Source: CAZIKF01 sp964539825 (GTDB lineage: Bacteria; Muiribacteriota; UBA6191). From it: DNA of 64,000 bases. The stretch spans positions 48,930 through 112,929 of the forward strand of contig CAZIKF010000016.1 of assembly GCA_964539825.1 (NCBI GenBank). Direction: 5' to 3'. How positions within the stretch are numbered: position 1 is the stretch's first letter; each line of letters opens with the position of its first letter. This document shows, piece after piece, positions 52,295 through 61,092 of the stretch. Made by a program: the position numbers and the translations under genes. A model generated the notes under the pieces. It did no database searches. It was not told the DNA's origin and worked only from the letters and a program-made list of their open reading frames with translations.

Positions 52295-55239
52295 AGAAGA
52301 TTCTTGTCGCACTTACAATTTGCAGCCTTTTATTCATCCTCCTGGCACTTTGGTTCTATCCCTCTTCATCTGAACTGATCCATGTATTTCGAGCCGAAAA
52401 CCGATCTTCTGAATTTTTACGCGTTTATGAAAAACTGGATCTCTCCCCCTCACGGGCCTTAAAAATCAAACTCGCTCGCGATCTTATGGCTATGGGAGAC
52501 CGCAGAGGACTCCTCTTTGCCGCGGATCTACTGCGTGAAGAATTTCATGAGAAGCTGCTGCAGGAATGTATTCTTTTTGCAAGTGGAAACAAGGAGAGGC
52601 AAACTCACCTTGATCTATTGGAGATCGCGTATAAAGCCACTCTAGATCTGGATTTCCTCAATCAAAAAGTCGCTCTTTATTCCTATTTTGGAATGCCGGA
52701 AAAGCACCAGGAAACACTGCGCAGAATTGCCCTCCTTAATCCAGACCCTGAGCTTTTGAAACAACTATACTTTGGGGGTAGTAAAAAATTCGTCAAAGAA
52801 TTTTTGATGTCCCGGTTAGAAAAACTCTCCACCGAGGAGAAACTTCAGCTTTATCGCTATTACACCTGGGACAATGAACTGAAACAAGCGTATGAACTGG
52901 CCACAGATCATATCCCTCTTGAAGATCTGGAGCCCGGAATTCTTCGTGATCTCAAAGATCTGGCACTCTACTTTTCAGATCCGGACCAGGCACTTAGAAT
53001 CATGGAATATAAGGTGAAGCTCAGTCCATCCCCTGATGATCTGGTGATTCTGGCCCAACTTTATGACTATATGGGCGACATCAGTCGGACTCTTCAAATC
53101 TATAGCAAACTCTATGAGAAGACTCTGGATGTCTCCTACCTGCGACTCATCGCGCAGAACCACTTTGATCATGGAGACCTTGTTGAGTATGCCACTGCCC
53201 TCAGGGAGATTCTTACCCTTGAATATGATCACCGCCTCTACCAGGAAATTTTTTACACCTTGATCGACGCTGCGGGACTCGAAGACACTCTTGAATTTCT
53301 TAATAAAGGAGATCGACTATCCAAACAGGCTGGCTGGTTTGTCTCACAGGAAGACAAAAGTGGATTTGGTCCTGAGCAAACCAATTTTAAGCTTCAAGTT
53401 CTCTGGGCCATGGAGCGCAAGGAAGAGGCTGTTAAGATCCTACTTACTGGGAATCCAGCTAATCTCAGTAACGATTGGCTGAGCCTGATTTATACTGTAC
53501 AGCCCTCCGAAGAACAGCTTCCCTTTCTGCAGGAACACTTTAAGAAATCCCGCCAAATCGACGCGCTGGAGAGAATTTGGAGAATTGCCTTGATGGGGGG
53601 AAATCTCGAAGGAGGCCGCAAGAGGATTCGCTCCATGCTCGATCTGAGTAAGCCCAGGGACCTGACCGACTATCTCCTCACCCTTCCCGACGACCTGGTC
53701 GCAAAAGAGCTTGATGTCCTTGCTTCGCGCGAAGCAAACCGCGATGTCCTCTATAGGGTGATGACTGAGGCTATGGGAAGGAGTCTGCACAAACTGGCAA
53801 AGCGGGCGGCCGAAGAACTCCTCAGCCGTGAGCCCAAAAACGGAGAAGTACTGTTGCTGCTCTCCAAACTCCATCTGTGGAAAGATGAAACTCAAAAGGC
53901 TCGTCAATATTTCGCTCTTTATACGGAAATCGATCCCAACCATGGACTGGCAAGATTTCAGCTCGGCCTCGGTGCCCTTGAGAAACAAAAGGAAAAGGAA
54001 GCTCTCGAACACTTCAAGGTTGCCCTTAAAGGGCTCAATGAACCCGGCCAAGAATTCCACAAAGCCTATGCCACGTGGAAGGTTAAGGGTGCTGAGGAAG
54101 CGGTTCCCCTCTTTAAGAATCTATTCAAGACTATGAAGGATCCCTATATTCTCACTACCTACCTCTCAGTTCTCGATGAAGCGGGAAAGGATGAAGAGTT
54201 TCAATCTGTGCTGGATCAACTGGACTCGAAAACCCAAACCAACCCGGATGTACTAGCCCTGGTGGGTAATTTCCAGTCCCGTAGAAAGCGCTATGAAGAG
54301 GCCGCCGAGACCTTTGTTAAACTCTCCCAGACGATACCGCAGGATGACCTTGAGCGCCAGTTCGAGGCCCTCTCTCAAATCGGGTACCAGGAAGAACTTG
54401 CGGGAAATAACCAGGCAGCGGTGGAATCCTACTCTAAGGCTCTGGCAATCAGGGAGGACAAGATCATTCGATCCTCGGTGGAATGGCTGCAGACATTTAT
54501 TCAAAGGCAGGCATCGATAAAAATAGCCAGTAAAGATGGAGTGTTGAGAACTGAGGCATACTGGATGCAGCCTAGAAGAAAATATCGAATCGGTGGTTAT
54601 CTCAGGGATACCGGTGGAGTGAAAAAGGCTGAAGTTTTCCTCGAAGAACTGGAGCAGGCCAGGTATCGGGTTTCGCTTGGTAACGGTCTACATAGTATTA
54701 AATTCAACTCCAAAGTCGAAGCTGAATGGAGTAGAGAGCAATATATAGAAACCAAAGAAGCCGTTGATGAAAAAATTCACCGTTCCTACCTTGGAATTGC
54801 GAAGAACTTTCACCTGAAACCCAACCTGAACCTGAGAGCCCAACTTGCTAGAATAGGCTATAGAAGTCCTGCCGGTAAAATCGCCGGATATCAAAATACC
54901 CAGGTGGTGCTCAGGCTTGATCAGCCATCGAAGAATTCCTCCTATTCGGCTGAATTAACCAACTCAAGCCTTATCCAGTCCGAACCAAACCGCTCCAACG
55001 TCGGTTTTTCTGATTATCGTGCCCTATCTCTTTTACGAGAGTGGAATTCCGGTCGAAAGAAAGATCGTAGGGTGGAATATGCCACCGGCGTGGTTTGGGA
55101 TTTCAAAAATATCGCCCCGGTTGTGAGATCCGCAGTAGAAACTAAATCAGGTTTTCGCCTTGGCGGCGGTTGGTCCTATGATCCCTTTCGCAAAGGCGGG
55201 GTCGCTGAATGGGACCTGCGCTATAAAAGAAAATATTAG
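52291..55239 (+). CDS. pelB: PelB-like TPR protein with outer-membrane barrel
   Basis: 982 aa (Pseudomonas PelB is 1193). N-terminal membrane helix (4-22), many TPR units (about 40-720, e.g. EVLLLLSKLHLWKDETQKA and NHGLARFQLGLGALEKQKEK), and a C-terminal beta-strand-rich porin-like section (about 755-982) ending WDLRYKRKY. Exports Pel across the outer membrane while the TPRs position PelA. The shorter size comes mainly from fewer TPRs. 21 bp before pelD. Confidence 0.82.
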   Translation: MKKILVALTICSLLFILLALWFYPSSSELIHVFRAENRSSEFLRVYEKLDLSPSRALKIKLARDLMAMGDRRGLLFAADLLREEFHEKLLQECILFASGNKERQTHLDLLEIAYKATLDLDFLNQKVALYSYFGMPEKHQETLRRIALLNPDPELLKQLYFGGSKKFVKEFLMSRLEKLSTEEKLQLYRYYTWDNELKQAYELATDHIPLEDLEPGILRDLKDLALYFSDPDQALRIMEYKVKLSPSPDDLVILAQLYDYMGDISRTLQIYSKLYEKTLDVSYLRLIAQNHFDHGDLVEYATALREILTLEYDHRLYQEIFYTLIDAAGLEDTLEFLNKGDRLSKQAGWFVSQEDKSGFGPEQTNFKLQVLWAMERKEEAVKILLTGNPANLSNDWLSLIYTVQPSEEQLPFLQEHFKKSRQIDALERIWRIALMGGNLEGGRKRIRSMLDLSKPRDLTDYLLTLPDDLVAKELDVLASREANRDVLYRVMTEAMGRSLHKLAKRAAEELLSREPKNGEVLLLLSKLHLWKDETQKARQYFALYTEIDPNHGLARFQLGLGALEKQKEKEALEHFKVALKGLNEPGQEFHKAYATWKVKGAEEAVPLFKNLFKTMKDPYILTTYLSVLDEAGKDEEFQSVLDQLDSKTQTNPDVLALVGNFQSRRKRYEEAAETFVKLSQTIPQDDLERQFEALSQIGYQEELAGNNQAAVESYSKALAIREDKIIRSSVEWLQTFIQRQASIKIASKDGVLRTEAYWMQPRRKYRIGGYLRDTGGVKKAEVFLEELEQARYRVSLGNGLHSIKFNSKVEAEWSREQYIETKEAVDEKIHRSYLGIAKNFHLKPNLNLRAQLARIGYRSPAGKIAGYQNTQVVLRLDQPSKNSSYSAELTNSSLIQSEPNRSNVGFSDYRALSLLREWNSGRKKDRRVEYATGVVWDFKNIAPVVRSAVETKSGFRLGGGWSYDPFRKGGVAEWDLRYKRKY

Positions 55240-55260
55240 AGAACTAAATCGATTCAAAAA

Positions 55261-56523
55261 ATGTACTATCTTGGACAATTCACACTCTTACTCCTGGTAG
55301 GCTGGGTTTCAGCCAAGCTCAAATTTTCCAGGGCCGTAGTTTTCACCCTCCTTGTGCTCGCTGCCAGCCTTGTATTGAGTCACCTCCATCCCCCCATCTT
55401 TCGAGGGTATTACGAAGGGTTACTAATCGCCTATCTTCCGCCCTTTGTCGCCCTGGCAATTCTGGTAATCACAGGGCGGGAGAAATCCAAATTGGACGCT
55501 GGATTGGCGGAATTGCAGGCAAGTTTGGACATTGGCAGAAGTGAATTTGAGGAAGTCATGGATGAGCTTGTCCAAACTCGTGAAATCAAAGACCTGCTAG
55601 AAACAAAAATCTATAAGGGTGAAGATCATGTCTATCGTCTTCAGGAGGCTATTTCTGGCCTGGCCTCCCTTGATTTCATCGAGCTTAAACCCAGGTTATT
55701 GGAACTGGTGAGGGACTTCTGTAACGCAAAATCCGTCTCCTATTATACCTTCGAAAGCAGAAGCCTAAAACTTGAAGAAGCATTGAATCCACCTGAGGAC
55801 CTTGTCCATTCCTATGGTGAAAGGGATTCGGTCTTTCAACTCCTTGCTGACCACCCGGAAGTCCTCAGCCCCCGGGAACTTGAGGCCGGGAGATTCCCAG
55901 GAATCCGAGTGGCATGTCGGCTTGCTACCGACTCCGGCAAGGTGCTGGGAGCCATGATCATTCATGAAATCGACTTTCTGGATCTTAATCTTCCAAACCT
56001 GAAACTCTTTGAGATGCTATGCAATTGGTCGGCTGTGGAAATTGAGAAAGTTTTGGGATTTGAAAGACAGCAATACCAGATGATCAAACTGCATAATTTT
56101 CGCTATTTCCTCCAATTGCTCTTCCGGGAAACTCTTAAGGTCCATCGTACTCAGGACTATTCTTGCATTCTTACTCTTATGATTCTTGATGTCAGGAATC
56201 TTCGGACCGGAAGATTGGAGGAGGTCTTAGGTCTGGTCTCGGGAATGATAAATGTCATTTTTCCTGGTGCCAGTTCGGTTTTTTTTAATGAGCTGGTTGG
56301 AGATCGTTTTCATGTCATCCTCGGTAATATGGATGAGAAGGAAGCCCTTTTAAAGAAAGACCAGTTCATCAATCTTGTGAGTGAAATGGAAATGAGACCA
56401 TACTTTCAACCGGGAAAACCCATCGACATCAGCGGTGAGTTCTTCTTTCTCACTCAACAGACGGATGAGAATGAGCTTGACCGTTATATCCAGGAGCAAA
56501 GCACAGGAGTTGATGGCTCCTGA
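55261..56523 (+). CDS. pelD: PelD-like inner-membrane regulator (GAF plus degenerate GGDEF)
   Basis: 420 aa. Three hydrophobic helices (about 4-19, 25-41, 55-71), coiled coil (75-115), GAF domain (about 135-265), and a degenerate GGDEF domain (275-400). PelD normally binds c-di-GMP at an RxxD site in the GGDEF-like domain and switches on Pel synthesis. Here the GGDEF position reads VGDRF (346-350) and the place where RxxD should be reads ASSV (337-340). The only RxxD is RTQD at 296-299, in the wrong place. Ligand binding may be lost or moved. Assignment rests on architecture and cluster position. Confidence 0.82.
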   Translation: MYYLGQFTLLLLVGWVSAKLKFSRAVVFTLLVLAASLVLSHLHPPIFRGYYEGLLIAYLPPFVALAILVITGREKSKLDAGLAELQASLDIGRSEFEEVMDELVQTREIKDLLETKIYKGEDHVYRLQEAISGLASLDFIELKPRLLELVRDFCNAKSVSYYTFESRSLKLEEALNPPEDLVHSYGERDSVFQLLADHPEVLSPRELEAGRFPGIRVACRLATDSGKVLGAMIIHEIDFLDLNLPNLKLFEMLCNWSAVEIEKVLGFERQQYQMIKLHNFRYFLQLLFRETLKVHRTQDYSCILTLMILDVRNLRTGRLEEVLGLVSGMINVIFPGASSVFFNELVGDRFHVILGNMDEKEALLKKDQFINLVSEMEMRPYFQPGKPIDISGEFFFLTQQTDENELDRYIQEQSTGVDGS

Positions 56524-56544
56524 AGGATCAAGCCAGAACACTCG

Positions 56545-56904
56545 TCAATGGAGCTTGAATGCCTCTTCTCTTGAAGGATAAAGAGCCAGCTGATTCAGGA
56601 ACCCGGCGCTGCGTAAAACACTCTCAAGTCCCGGGCTGGTCGAATAGAACTTCATCCCGCCTTTGAGAGATTTTGACTTTTTGGCCGTTCCAATCATCAC
56701 TCCCAGGACCGATGAATAAAGAAACGGGACTTTTGACATATCTACAATGAATTTGGAAGTGCCATTGTGAAGTAACTCGTCAAAGAAATTCTTTAGATCT
56801 GTTATACGGTTCAAGTTGAGGTTTTCACTCAATTGGAGGACTGCCATTTTGGAATTAGGACATACTTCATGATGTGCGATTGTCTTAGCGATCTCCCGTT
56901 TCAT
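56545..56904 (-). CDS. STAS-domain protein (anti-sigma-factor antagonist type)
   Basis: 119 aa, on the opposite strand inside the pel cluster. STAS fold with VLQLSENLNLNRITDLKNFF, IVDMSKVPFLYSSVLGVMIG and LRSAGFLNQLALYPSREEA. The usual DSSG phospho-site reads YSSV: the central serine is kept, the Asp and Gly are not. Partner kinases/phosphatases of the SpoIIAB/SpoIIE type are not in the window. Its placement between pelD and pelE suggests control of Pel or a kinase. Ends 21 bp from the pelD stop. Confidence 0.85.
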   Translation of the reverse strand: MKREIAKTIAHHEVCPNSKMAVLQLSENLNLNRITDLKNFFDELLHNGTSKFIVDMSKVPFLYSSVLGVMIGTAKKSKSLKGGMKFYSTSPGLESVLRSAGFLNQLALYPSREEAFKLH

Positions 56905-57064
56905 GATTGCCTCCCAGACTACAGTGCTGTCTGTTTACCTATCTGCCAGATAAGGTATCGGCAATTTTTGCAGACAAATTTATCTAAATCGACCCCTGAC
57001 TTGGTGGACTTAACGTTTTTATGACATTTTTTTTTAATGATTTGAATTTTTATTAAGCGTATTT
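56905..57064. promoter_or_regulatory. Divergent region between STAS gene and pelE
   Basis: 160 bp, strongly AT-rich at 57015-57063 just upstream of pelE. Must hold the STAS gene promoter on the minus strand and, because the STAS gene breaks the cluster, probably a second promoter for pelEFG. No clean hexamer pair can be named. Confidence 0.35.
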
Positions 57065-58024
57065 ATGCCCCTGGCTCATTTTTGTACTTTGCTGTTCATC
57101 TTTTCATTGGTTCTAGGTCCTGCTGTAGGAGTTCTGGGGAGTCTCTTTGTACTTCTTTGTGTACTGCCTGGCGGCAATCAAGATCACGCGGATTTACTCG
57201 ATGAGGTTTCCCAGGTTTCAAAAACCCAGGTCCCCGACGAAAAGAGAAAAATTCGATTTAAACCCCTTGGAGAAGCCTTTGAAATACTGAGCTACCAACA
57301 AATCATTCGCGGAAAAGATCTTGATTTGAAACTCAAGCTGATGAGTTTGTTAGCCTTGAACCCATCAGAGCAGAGTGTAAGTCTGCTACGACTCGCTCTG
57401 GATGACTCTGATGAAACCATAAGGGTTCTGGCCGGTACCTGCCTGGAAAAGCTGGATGATCATTTCATGACCTCTGTAATGAAGATCGGATCAAAAACAG
57501 ACGATGAAAAAGTAAGTTCCAGGGATGGCCTGATTGGAGCCTATTTAGAAACCGAGGATCGGAAAATTCCACCGGGACAGGCAGCAGGACATTTTAAAAA
57601 ATTCATGCAGCAGCGCTTAGATTCCTTTACCCCCAGCAGGGACAAAACAAGTCTTGAACTTGCCAAAGCTTACCGGGATTATCTTCGATCAGGACTGGTA
57701 CCTGAACAGTCCCGCAAACATTTTCGCGAATTATTGATTTGCCACTGTTTTGAAGGGCTTGAACAAAATCCAAGCAATACAGAACTATTTCGTGAAGTAT
57801 CCGCCATGGCAATGGAGTTCAAAGAGTTATCTCTTCTCAGGCTAAGCCTTGATCTTTATCTCCAGGCCAATGGTGATCCTGCGGAAATCATATGGGAGGA
57901 AGCAAGGTATCTATATGAACAACAAGAATACAAGGGAGTAAAAAAAGTTTTAAAGCAGGAACTGAAAAATGAATCCAATCTCGGAATCCGGGAAATAAGA
58001 GCTTTAAATTGGTGGCGAGGATGA
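57065..58024 (+). CDS. pelE: PelE-like membrane/TPR protein
   Basis: 319 aa. Two N-terminal hydrophobic helices (6-38), then a soluble alpha-helical repeat region (about 65-300), including LMSLLALNPSEQSVSLLRLAL and TELFREVSAMAMEFKELSLLRLSL-type helices. PelE is a small inner-membrane TPR protein of the Pel synthase complex, poorly conserved in sequence. The call rests on topology and position immediately before pelF (ATGA overlap 58021-58024). Confidence 0.72.
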   Translation: MPLAHFCTLLFIFSLVLGPAVGVLGSLFVLLCVLPGGNQDHADLLDEVSQVSKTQVPDEKRKIRFKPLGEAFEILSYQQIIRGKDLDLKLKLMSLLALNPSEQSVSLLRLALDDSDETIRVLAGTCLEKLDDHFMTSVMKIGSKTDDEKVSSRDGLIGAYLETEDRKIPPGQAAGHFKKFMQQRLDSFTPSRDKTSLELAKAYRDYLRSGLVPEQSRKHFRELLICHCFEGLEQNPSNTELFREVSAMAMEFKELSLLRLSLDLYLQANGDPAEIIWEEARYLYEQQEYKGVKKVLKQELKNESNLGIREIRALNWWRG

Positions 58025-59532
58025 AAGATTCAGAAATCGGGCTCCTCTTGGAAGGAAGCTATCCCTATGTCTCGGGAGGCGTGGGTATGTGGGTCCACCA
58101 ACTCATCGAAAACCTGCCCGAATTTCGTTTCGACCTCATTGTTCTGGTCGCCAAAAAAGATGATAAGTTGACCTGGAAATATCCCAGGCTGGAAAACATC
58201 CAGAGGATATACCAGATTCCGCTCCAGGAAGGATTTCAGCTACCCACATTTCTTCCAAGCTCTATTTCCATCAAGCCTCAATTTGATGATCTGATTAAGA
58301 ACAAGATCACTCCTGAATCCTTCTTGAAGTTTGCTCAAAGCGTTCAAAACGCACCCAATCCAAGAACACTAAAACAACAGTTCCTCTATTCTCAGGAAAT
58401 CCTAGAGACTATTGAAGGGCTCTACAATGAACTTGGTTTTCAAGGGCAGTCCTTCCTGGAATTCTTCTGGATGATGAGGACTCTTTTCCTGGGATACCTG
58501 AATGTTCTCCTTTCAAGAGTTCCCAAATGCGGCCTTTATCACACCGTATCCACCGGCTACGCCGGACTCCTTGGATCCATCATTAAGAGGCGTTATGCAT
58601 CGTCACCCCTCGTCTTGACTGAGCACGGGATTTACACACGGGAAAGAAAGATGGAAATTGCCCTGCGCGAATGGCCAGACGCAAATCCAGACGATCCCGA
58701 TCCCCTACATGCCACAGGTCGATACCGTGAAATCTGGTCGAAGTCATTCTCTTTCATGTCAGAAATGTGCTACAAGTCCTGTGATTCCATCATCTCCCTG
58801 TCTGAATCCAATAATTACGTACAGTTTCTGGAAGGAGCCGATCCTTCTAAAATCCAGACAATTCGAAATGGCATTGAACTGCATAAATTCTCCTTCAGGC
58901 ATCGTAAGAAACCCTCCGAGAAACCCAGGATTGGCTTTCTTGGAAGGATCGTCAGAATTAAAGATGTAAAGACCTTGTTGAGGTCCGCTGCTGTGGTAGT
59001 CAAAAAGATTCCCGGCTGTCACTTTGATTTTGGCGGAGGTACGGAGGAAGATCCAGAATATTTTGAGGAGTGTGAAGAGCTTAACTACTTCCTTGGCCTC
59101 AGACCCTCAGTGACCTTCTGGGGAAAGGTGAATCCTAAATCCTTTCTTGAAAAAATCGACCTGATGGTACTGACATCGCTATCGGAGGGCCAGCCCCTGG
59201 TAATGCTGGAAGCTATGGCCAGGGGAATCCCAATCGTCTGTACCAACGTGGGAGGTTGCAAGGAAATAATCCAGGGACACCGCGATGACCCCCTGGGTGT
59301 TTGCGGTATTGTTACCCGTCAGGTCAATCCACAAGAAACTGCTGACGCTATTGTGAAGCTCTTGGGAAGCCCAGCCTTCTATTCCTCCTGTTCTCTCACC
59401 GGTAGAAAAAGAGTGGAACGTTATTACAATCAGGACGCTGTAATCACCAACTACCGGGATCTCTACCGGGAATTTCTCAAGCGCGGCATGGAACCCTCCC
59501 AGAATTCGCCGCAAGAGCGGAAGAGCGCCTGA
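58021..59532 (+). CDS. pelF: PelF, cytoplasmic GT4 glycosyltransferase
   Basis: 503 aa from ATG 58021, overlapping the pelE stop; an in-frame ATG 12 bp earlier is inside pelE. Typical PelF start LLLEGSYPYVSGGVGMWVHQ (9-28). HTVSTGYAGLLG near 178, TEHGIYTRERKMEI near 203, and the GT-B C-domain with GRIVRIKDVKTLL near 311 and SEGQPLVMLEAMARGIPIV near 387 (EX7E motif). Polymerises GalNAc/GlcNAc-type sugars from UDP-sugars into Pel. This gene is the firmest anchor of the cluster. Confidence 0.95.
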   Translation: MKDSEIGLLLEGSYPYVSGGVGMWVHQLIENLPEFRFDLIVLVAKKDDKLTWKYPRLENIQRIYQIPLQEGFQLPTFLPSSISIKPQFDDLIKNKITPESFLKFAQSVQNAPNPRTLKQQFLYSQEILETIEGLYNELGFQGQSFLEFFWMMRTLFLGYLNVLLSRVPKCGLYHTVSTGYAGLLGSIIKRRYASSPLVLTEHGIYTRERKMEIALREWPDANPDDPDPLHATGRYREIWSKSFSFMSEMCYKSCDSIISLSESNNYVQFLEGADPSKIQTIRNGIELHKFSFRHRKKPSEKPRIGFLGRIVRIKDVKTLLRSAAVVVKKIPGCHFDFGGGTEEDPEYFEECEELNYFLGLRPSVTFWGKVNPKSFLEKIDLMVLTSLSEGQPLVMLEAMARGIPIVCTNVGGCKEIIQGHRDDPLGVCGIVTRQVNPQETADAIVKLLGSPAFYSSCSLTGRKRVERYYNQDAVITNYRDLYREFLKRGMEPSQNSPQERKSA

Positions 59533-60899
59533 TGGCCGGTATTGGATTTGAACTCAAAAGACTCTTCGAAGTAGACCAGAACTTCCCGCCAATACTAACC
59601 GCCGTGAAGAGCATGGTGATCAGTTCGGGACCATGGATCCTTGCGGTGGTAACCGTGTTGTGCATTCAGATCATGGTCCGTCCGGTACTTGATGAGCGGG
59701 AGTACCAATCCCTTTTATGTATCATTGTCTATAGTTTTGTCTTCAGCATGATCCTTACTTCACCGCTGATCCAGATGGCAATCCGTTATACCTCAGATAT
59801 CATCTATTCACGCCAGGAGGAAGATATCCTGGCTGTGTTTTTAGGTGCCGCGCTGGTCATCGGAGCCCCTTCACTGGCACTGAGCTATTGGTACGTCTCA
59901 ACCTACACCGAGATCCCTGAAATGGCCTATTCGGCCTCTATTTTCTACGCCTCTCTCTCGCTGATGTGGCTGGCAATGGTCTTCGTTGGCGCAATGCGCT
60001 CCTACAATGTGGTTACATTTTCTTTTCTTGCCGGGATGATCATTGCCGTGACAGGAACCTACTTTTGGGGTAGAACCAGTGCTGAGGCCAGTATCCAGTC
60101 CTTCGCCTTAGGAATCCAGGTAACTCTTTTTTCCCTGGTCGCTATTCTCCTACGCGAAAAGCGCCCTCGGAAATTACTTGATTTCAACTGGTTGGGACGG
60201 CTTCAACTCGTGCCTTTGGCTGTTAGCGGGCTACTCTTCCAGCTCATGATCTGGTCAGATAAGATGATCTTTTGGTTTTTCTCCACCCACTCAACAGAGG
60301 TTCTCAAAGGATTCTTCTTCTTTCCCGAATATGATTACGCGGTATTTCTGGCAAGTCTTACCATCATTCCCACGACAGCCTACTTTTCCGTCTTTGTGGA
60401 AACTGAATTCGCCGTTGCGCAGAGAAAATTCCTGGATGCGGCTTCGTACGGCGAATCTCTTCAAAGTGTACAGGAGCATTCGGTACAAACATATAATGTA
60501 TTTATGAAGGGTATCTTCCGGCTCTTCGTTTTCCAGTGCATGATTATGCTGGGGTTTCTGGTCATCTGCCCCTATCTCATTGAAAACCTGGGGGAAGGCT
60601 TAATCATCCTACCCATTCTTAAAATCACCACGCTAAACGTATGTATACAAACCCTCATCCAGGCAGGAACTGTTTTCTTATACTATTTCGACTTTCAGAA
60701 AGAAGTGATCTTGGTTACGCTTCTTGGCTTCACTCTCAATTGTATCTTTAGCTTTTGGATGTTGAATTCACCCTACGAAGCCACGGGTTATTCCTACTTC
60801 CTTACCCTGATAATTACGCTCAATGTAACCATCATCACAGCGGTCTATAAGATTTCAAGGATGCGCTTTTATACCTTTATGCAGGCTGAACTTACCTGA
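59532..60899 (+). CDS. pelG: PelG, Wzx-like membrane transporter of the Pel system
   Basis: 455 aa, about 12 transmembrane helices. The start MAGIGFELKRLFE and the SSGPWILAVVTVLCIQIM segment near 34 are hallmarks of PelG; SDKMIFWF near 244 lies in the conserved middle. Moves the nascent Pel polymer across the inner membrane with PelD, PelE and PelF. Overlaps pelF by 1 bp. Last gene of the cluster. Confidence 0.94.
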   Translation: MAGIGFELKRLFEVDQNFPPILTAVKSMVISSGPWILAVVTVLCIQIMVRPVLDEREYQSLLCIIVYSFVFSMILTSPLIQMAIRYTSDIIYSRQEEDILAVFLGAALVIGAPSLALSYWYVSTYTEIPEMAYSASIFYASLSLMWLAMVFVGAMRSYNVVTFSFLAGMIIAVTGTYFWGRTSAEASIQSFALGIQVTLFSLVAILLREKRPRKLLDFNWLGRLQLVPLAVSGLLFQLMIWSDKMIFWFFSTHSTEVLKGFFFFPEYDYAVFLASLTIIPTTAYFSVFVETEFAVAQRKFLDAASYGESLQSVQEHSVQTYNVFMKGIFRLFVFQCMIMLGFLVICPYLIENLGEGLIILPILKITTLNVCIQTLIQAGTVFLYYFDFQKEVILVTLLGFTLNCIFSFWMLNSPYEATGYSYFLTLIITLNVTIITAVYKISRMRFYTFMQAELT

Positions 60900-61092
60900 T
60901 TCTCTAGTTTGAATGCAGGAACCTCGCTACCCAACGTACTCCTGCTGCCGCAAGCGCCTTGAACTTCATTCATCTACTCCTGGAAATTGATCTCTGGTCT
61001 TTTAGGCGGATCAATCAGCTTTATTGGCCCTGTCCGGTTTGTAAAGAATCTGGCGCCGTTGTACAATTAAGAGTGGAAGTGGGTAAAACCAC
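60900..61092. other. Intergenic region after pelG
   Basis: 193 bp. A 6-bp hairpin, GCAGGA 60915-60920 with TCCTGC 60940-60945, is followed by GC-rich sequence and not by T residues, so it is not a convincing terminator. No ORF of note. Confidence 0.4.

Noticed and set aside
60915..60945. Hairpin after pelG as terminator
   Set aside because: Six-base stem with a long loop and no T-tract.
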